A DNA stretch of 64,000 nt from assembly GCA_963706555.1 (NCBI GenBank), contig OY970164.1, positions 4,216,001-4,280,000 of the forward strand, in the 5' to 3' direction. Shown one piece after another: positions 62,488-64,000 of the stretch; positions within the stretch are counted from its first letter, which is position 1, and each line of letters begins with the position of its first letter. Made by a program: the position numbers and the translations under genes. The stretch is from Bog-473 sp963706555 (GTDB lineage Bacteria > Actinomycetota > Acidimicrobiia > Acidimicrobiales > RAAP-2). A model generated the notes under the pieces. The model made no database searches. It was given only the letters and a program-made list of their open reading frames with translations, and was not told the DNA's origin.

Positions 62488-63999
62488 TCACTGCCATACC
62501 CGCACGTAGCGCACGTCCATGGTAACGCCGAGGGCGCCGGGGCCCCCAAGGCTGTTCTCCATGAGGAGATACATAGGGCCGGTGAGCGTGATGTTCGCAG
62601 ACCCCACGATGACGCCGTCGTAGACGAAGGTCACACCGGTGGTGCTCCACAGCACACCGAAGGTGTGGGGGCCGGCCAGCGGCGCTGCGAGCGCTCCGGC
62701 CCCTCCGGGGTTCGTCAGGTTGGACGGGCTGGAGCCGGTTATCCCGTGCCACTCCGCATTGCCGAAACCTTCCATGACGTCGATCTCACCGGTCATCGGC
62801 CAGTTCTGCCCGGTCAACCACAGAGCGGGCCAGTTGGCGATCTGGCCGCCGGTCGTGGGCAGTGTGGCCTTGTACTCGACGTAGACCGGATGACCGGGCG
62901 TGGGGGCGATCTGGAAGCCCGTGTGGCCCGGCTGCCCGTCATCGGGATTAGTGCTGACGATGCCACCGGTGCTGTTGCCAGCCAGGGTCAGGGCCAGGCC
63001 GTTCGGTCCCACGGCCACATTGGATTCCTCCATGACGGTGTTGTTCGACACCTGGCCGTTGCCGAACCAGGTCGGCGACCACAGACTCTCATTCAACGCC
63101 CCCGTGTTGAATTCGTCGTCGAGGACCAAATGGGTGGGGGCTCCGACGCCGGCAGGGGCATTGGGGACGGCCCCGTTGCTTGACGCCACCGGTTTTGTTG
63201 TCGTCGTGGTCGTCCTGGGGGGAGCAGTCGTCGTGGGCGTCGTCGACCTCGCCCTGGGCGCCGCCGTCGTGCCGGTCGTGCCGGCGGTCGGCGTGGCCGG
63301 GGCCGGGGCCGGGGCTGGGGCGGGCGGCGCTGGGGGCGGAGTGAGCGACGGGACCTGTGCGGAGCCGTCGGCCATCACCAGGCCGTAGCGGCCCGTCGTG
63401 GGGTTGACGACGATCCCGAGGACCGTACCGATGATGCCGAGAGACCCCTCGAACTGGGCGTCGCCGTAGGTGAAGATCCCACCATCTTTGGCGACCAGCC
63501 AGTACCCGTGTCCATCGGGGGTGCGGGCCATGCCGACGATGGGGGCGTTGAGGTGGATGGCACCGGTCGAGCCATAGAAGCTGGCGAGGCCGAAGGTGAA
63601 GATCCCGCCGTCACTGGCGACGAGCCAGTACCCGAGGCCGTCGGTGGCGGTGGCCATGCCGACGATGGGGGAGTTGAGGTGGATGGCACCGGTCGACCCC
63701 ATGAAGATGGCGTCGCCGTAGTTGAAGATCCCGCCGTCACTGGCGACGAGCCAGTACCCGTGGCCATCGGGGGTGGTGGCCATGCCGACGATCGGGGCGT
63801 TGAGGTGGATGGCACCGGTCGAGCCGTAGAAGGCGGCGTCGCCGTAGCTGAAGATCCCGCCGTCACTGGCGACGAGCCAGTAGCCCTCACCGTCGGGGGT
63901 GGCGGCGATGCCGACGATGGGCTGGGCGAGCTTGAGGTGAGAAAGGGCCGGGGATCCGTACTGCGGGGCCCCACGGTGTGCGGTGACGTCACCGAGCCA
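62488..63999 (-). CDS. GH16 glycoside hydrolase with N-terminal WLVASDGG repeats (right copy, 5' end outside window)
   Basis: The frame is open from the window edge to 62488. The visible part begins with four copies of a 42-residue (126-bp) repeat of the type GYWLVASDGGIFxYGDAxFxGSTGAIHLN, then a Thr/Pro/Ala-rich linker, then a GH16 domain with GEIDVMEGFG. The repeats resemble the beta-propeller-like surface repeats of uncultured actinobacteria and may bind carbohydrate. Its GH16 domain is the right copy of the 631-bp direct repeat; the C-terminal last ~15 residues differ from the left copy. Signal peptide and start lie beyond the window. Confidence 0.85.
   Translation of the reverse strand, partial: WLGDVTAHRGAPQYGSPALSHLKLAQPIVGIAATPDGEGYWLVASDGGIFSYGDAAFYGSTGAIHLNAPIVGMATTPDGHGYWLVASDGGIFNYGDAIFMGSTGAIHLNSPIVGMATATDGLGYWLVASDGGIFTFGLASFYGSTGAIHLNAPIVGMARTPDGHGYWLVAKDGGIFTYGDAQFEGSLGIIGTVLGIVVNPTTGRYGLVMADGSAQVPSLTPPPAPPAPAPAPAPATPTAGTTGTTAAPRARSTTPTTTAPPRTTTTTTKPVASSNGAVPNAPAGVGAPTHLVLDDEFNTGALNESLWSPTWFGNGQVSNNTVMEESNVAVGPNGLALTLAGNSTGGIVSTNPDDGQPGHTGFQIAPTPGHPVYVEYKATLPTTGGQIANWPALWLTGQNWPMTGEIDVMEGFGNAEWHGITGSSPSNLTNPGGAGALAAPLAGPHTFGVLWSTTGVTFVYDGVIVGSANITLTGPMYLLMENSLGGPGALGVTMDVRYVRVWQ
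62537..63167 (-). repeat. 631-bp direct repeat, right copy (within GH16 gene)
   Basis: Matches 45105-45735 at a constant offset of 17,432 bp, in the same orientation, with no mismatch seen by eye. Boundaries are sharp on both sides. Confidence 0.9.
63402..63909 (-). repeat. 126-bp coding repeats (WLVASDGG)
   Basis: Repeat starts lie at 63909, 63783, 63657 and 63531 on the minus strand, an exact 126-bp period (42 codons). The unit is Gly/aromatic-rich and highly similar in DNA as well as protein, so recent expansion or homogenisation is likely. Confidence 0.8.
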
Positions 64000-64000
64000 G

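Noticed and set aside
63402..63909. CRISPR-like array
   Set aside because: The 126-bp period is a multiple of three and lies in a continuous coding frame; there are no spacers.
63375..63992. Alternative minus-strand frame over the WLVASDGG repeats
   Set aside because: It is a Ser/Pro-rich shadow of the repeat frame, which continues into GH16.

Overview
The window is high-GC DNA with dense, mostly short-gap operons, many GTG/TTG starts and an actinobacterial gene set: ergothioneine genes egtB and egtD, an MptB-like polyprenol-phosphate mannosyltransferase, an F420/FMN split-barrel oxidoreductase, DHA2 exporters and YfhO-type and GT-C membrane glycosyltransferases. Two secreted GH16 proteins, one carrying a 42-residue WLVASDGG repeat common in uncultured actinobacteria, suggest an Actinomycetota member, most likely class Acidimicrobiia. 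The lineage is inference; there is no rRNA or other phylogenetic marker here, and I saw no tRNA, CRISPR array, transposase or phage gene.

Layout. 1-8.9 kb: edge of a membrane glycosyltransferase, a PAP2-family membrane enzyme, egtB-egtD, a YfhO-like membrane protein and a divergent MptB-like mannosyltransferase. 9-14.1 kb (minus strand): MarR regulator, DHA2 exporter, sulfatase, SDR and F420/FMN oxidoreductase in one direction. 14.2-21.3 kb: small metabolic genes (nitronate monooxygenase and divergent nitroreductase, DUF2237, ArsC-like, SRPBCC, M20 peptidase, SDR, TrmO-like). 21.3-24.4 kb: an ABC-2 exporter operon of one ATPase and two permeases with overlapping genes. 24.5-30 kb: haloalkane dehalogenase, cytochrome P450, rpiA and a GMC oxidoreductase with its small subunit. 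30-36 kb: a peptide/nickel-type ABC importer in which one permease and both ATPases form a single polypeptide. 36-41 kb: acyl-CoA dehydrogenase, alpha/beta hydrolase, flavoprotein disulfide reductase, His-rich exported protein and beta-carbonic anhydrase.

41.1-45.0 kb is a compact operon of ATP-grasp enzyme, class III aminotransferase and HpnA-like sugar epimerase whose product I cannot name; it may be an amino-lipid or hopanoid side-chain pathway. 45-64 kb is a surface-glycan island: two flippases, two glycosyltransferases, two zinc-domain C-methyltransferase homologues, a glucose-1-phosphate cytidylyltransferase, epimerases, a PIG-L deacetylase, a CelD-like acyltransferase, an LhgO-like oxidase and a 2OG-Fe(II) oxygenase. 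The island lies between two GH16 genes that share an apparently identical 631-bp direct repeat, so recombination could delete 17.4 kb.

Four genes (acyl-CoA dehydrogenase, alpha/beta hydrolase, RfbC-like epimerase, NAD-dependent epimerase) are each broken by one single-base indel in or next to a C/G run but are otherwise intact. That pattern may be a sequencing or assembly artefact, and this should be settled before they are called pseudogenes. Seven genes have a TAnnnT hexamer exactly at -12 to -7 from the start codon, which points to frequent leaderless transcription.
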